In this document: piece by piece, positions 12,828 to 13,417 of the stretch
How positions within the stretch are numbered: position 1 is the stretch's first letter
Layout: each line of letters opens with the position of its first letter
From: Candidatus Poribacteria bacterium
Lineage (GTDB): Bacteria; Poribacteria; WGA-4E; UBA9662
Length of the DNA: 13,417 nt
Direction: 5' to 3'
NCBI GenBank assembly: GCA_002729015.1
Contig: PBVO01000123.1
Span: 1 to 13,417, forward strand
The notes under the pieces: model-generated
Told to the model about the DNA's origin: nothing
The model's database searches: none
Seen by the model: only the letters and a program-made list of their open reading frames with translations
Program-made: the position numbers and the translations under genes

Positions 12828-13417
12828 ATGAGTTATCTAATTGGTATTGATGGTGGTGGTACACAAACTATTGGTGTGGTTGCTGACATTAATGGTAATC
12901 ACTTAACCAAAGTAGCTGACACATCAACAAATTACCATGTGGTAGGTATTGAACAAGTAGAAGCAACATTAGGTTCAATTCTGAAGCAACTACTACAGAA
13001 TATTGGTATCCGCGCAACTGACTGTCAGGCGGCTTGTTTCGGTTTGGCAGGCATTGGCCGAGCAGAAGATCATCAGAAGATCTATCGTTTATGTGAAAGA
13101 ATCGGAGTTCCTGAACAATTTGTTCTAACACACGATGCAGAAATCGCTTTAACTGCAGGTATTCGATCAGGTGTAGGTGTCCTAACAATTTCTGGTACAG
13201 GGTCAATGGTGTACGGTCAAAATTCAGAAGGGGAATCGGTTCGAGTTGGTGGTTGGGGGCACCTACTCGGGGACGAAGGTAGTGGCTATGATATTGGTCA
13301 TCGAGGTCTAAAAGCTATTACTCAAATGAGCGATGGTAGACGACGGCCAACTACTTTGCGAAAATTTATCTTAGCCCAAATCTCGTTGGATAGAGTGGAT
13401 CAGCTCGTAAGATGGGT
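12828..13417 (+). CDS. BadF/BadG-type sugar kinase, N-acetylglucosamine kinase-like (5' part)
   Basis: The frame is open from ATG at 12828 to the window edge, giving 196 residues of an unfinished protein in the ASKHA (actin/hexokinase-like) BadF/BadG/BcrA ATPase family. The phosphate-1 motif IGIDGGGTQT is at 5-14, the FGLAG loop at 71-75, the catalytic-type aspartate in HDAEIALTAG at 102-111, the phosphate-2 motif LTISGTGSMVYG at 119-130, and GGWGHLLGDEGSGYDIG at 141-157. The last is a hallmark of eukaryote-type N-acetylglucosamine kinase and its bacterial relatives. It most likely phosphorylates an amino sugar released from cell wall or glycans with ATP. The missing C-terminal half prevents a firmer call, and a benzoyl-CoA-reductase-type activator seems less likely because its Cys pattern is absent. 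It is divergent from the Ycf48-like lipoprotein gene and may be leaderless. Confidence 0.9.
   Translation, partial: MSYLIGIDGGGTQTIGVVADINGNHLTKVADTSTNYHVVGIEQVEATLGSILKQLLQNIGIRATDCQAACFGLAGIGRAEDHQKIYRLCERIGVPEQFVLTHDAEIALTAGIRSGVGVLTISGTGSMVYGQNSEGESVRVGGWGHLLGDEGSGYDIGHRGLKAITQMSDGRRRPTTLRKFILAQISLDRVDQLVRW

Noticed and set aside
12751..12864. N-terminal extension of the Ycf48-like protein from GTG 12864
   Set aside because: It would bury the lipoprotein signal 38 residues inside and overlap the start of the divergent kinase gene.

Overview
This is an AT-rich stretch of a bacterial chromosome, probably from an environmental, possibly marine lineage. The phylum cannot be fixed from the sequence. 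TrmFO is largely absent from Gammaproteobacteria. A secreted tandem fasciclin protein, a class II photolyase, a Ycf48-like lipoprotein and a FliL-like membrane protein would fit an uncultured group such as Chloroflexota, but that is a low-confidence guess. Genes with clear Shine-Dalgarno sites are mixed with genes that have none and may be read from leaderless or near-leaderless mRNAs.

Layout. Positions 36-956 (minus) encode a secreted protein of two nearly identical fasciclin (FAS1) domains. A 690-bp AT-rich intergenic region follows, with a 20-bp perfect palindrome and a second dyad over the likely fasciclin promoter. Next comes a 69-residue protein of unknown function (1647-1856, plus), whose putative promoter shares a 14-bp box with the fasciclin gene. 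The gap after it holds a long imperfect hairpin (1931-1992). A same-strand run then follows: an NAD(P)-binding SDR fused to a DUF2867-like domain (2203-3669), a small VOC-fold protein (3769-4083), an SDR lacking the catalytic tyrosine (4263-4982), a class II CPD photolyase (5075-6427), an NDUFA9-like atypical SDR (6602-7546), a peroxiredoxin (7921-8457) and trmFO (8506-9906). A FliL-like single-pass membrane protein (9929-10600, minus), a D-2-hydroxyacid dehydrogenase (10749-11795, plus), a seven-bladed Ycf48/BNR lipoprotein (11815-12750, minus) and the start of a divergent BadF/N-acetylglucosamine-kinase-type gene (12828 to the window end) complete the window.

The most notable finding is the peroxiredoxin. 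Its frame is open from 7921 to 8457 except for one TGA at 8125-8127, which lies exactly where the peroxidatic cysteine of a BCP/PrxQ-type peroxiredoxin belongs (PxxxTPG-U-TKQAC). The resolving cysteine five residues on and all later motifs are intact. A 6-bp perfect hairpin with a GGU-containing apex begins 11 nt after the TGA, as in bacterial SECIS elements. I read it as a membrane-anchored or exported selenocysteine peroxiredoxin that simple gene calling would truncate at 68 residues.

Together the plus-strand genes suggest light and oxidant stress defence: DNA photorepair, peroxide reduction and several NAD(P)-binding oxidoreductases. The spacers are 49-375 bp, so this is a co-directional neighbourhood rather than a proven operon. 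No selenocysteine machinery (selA, selB, selC, selD) was recognised in the window.
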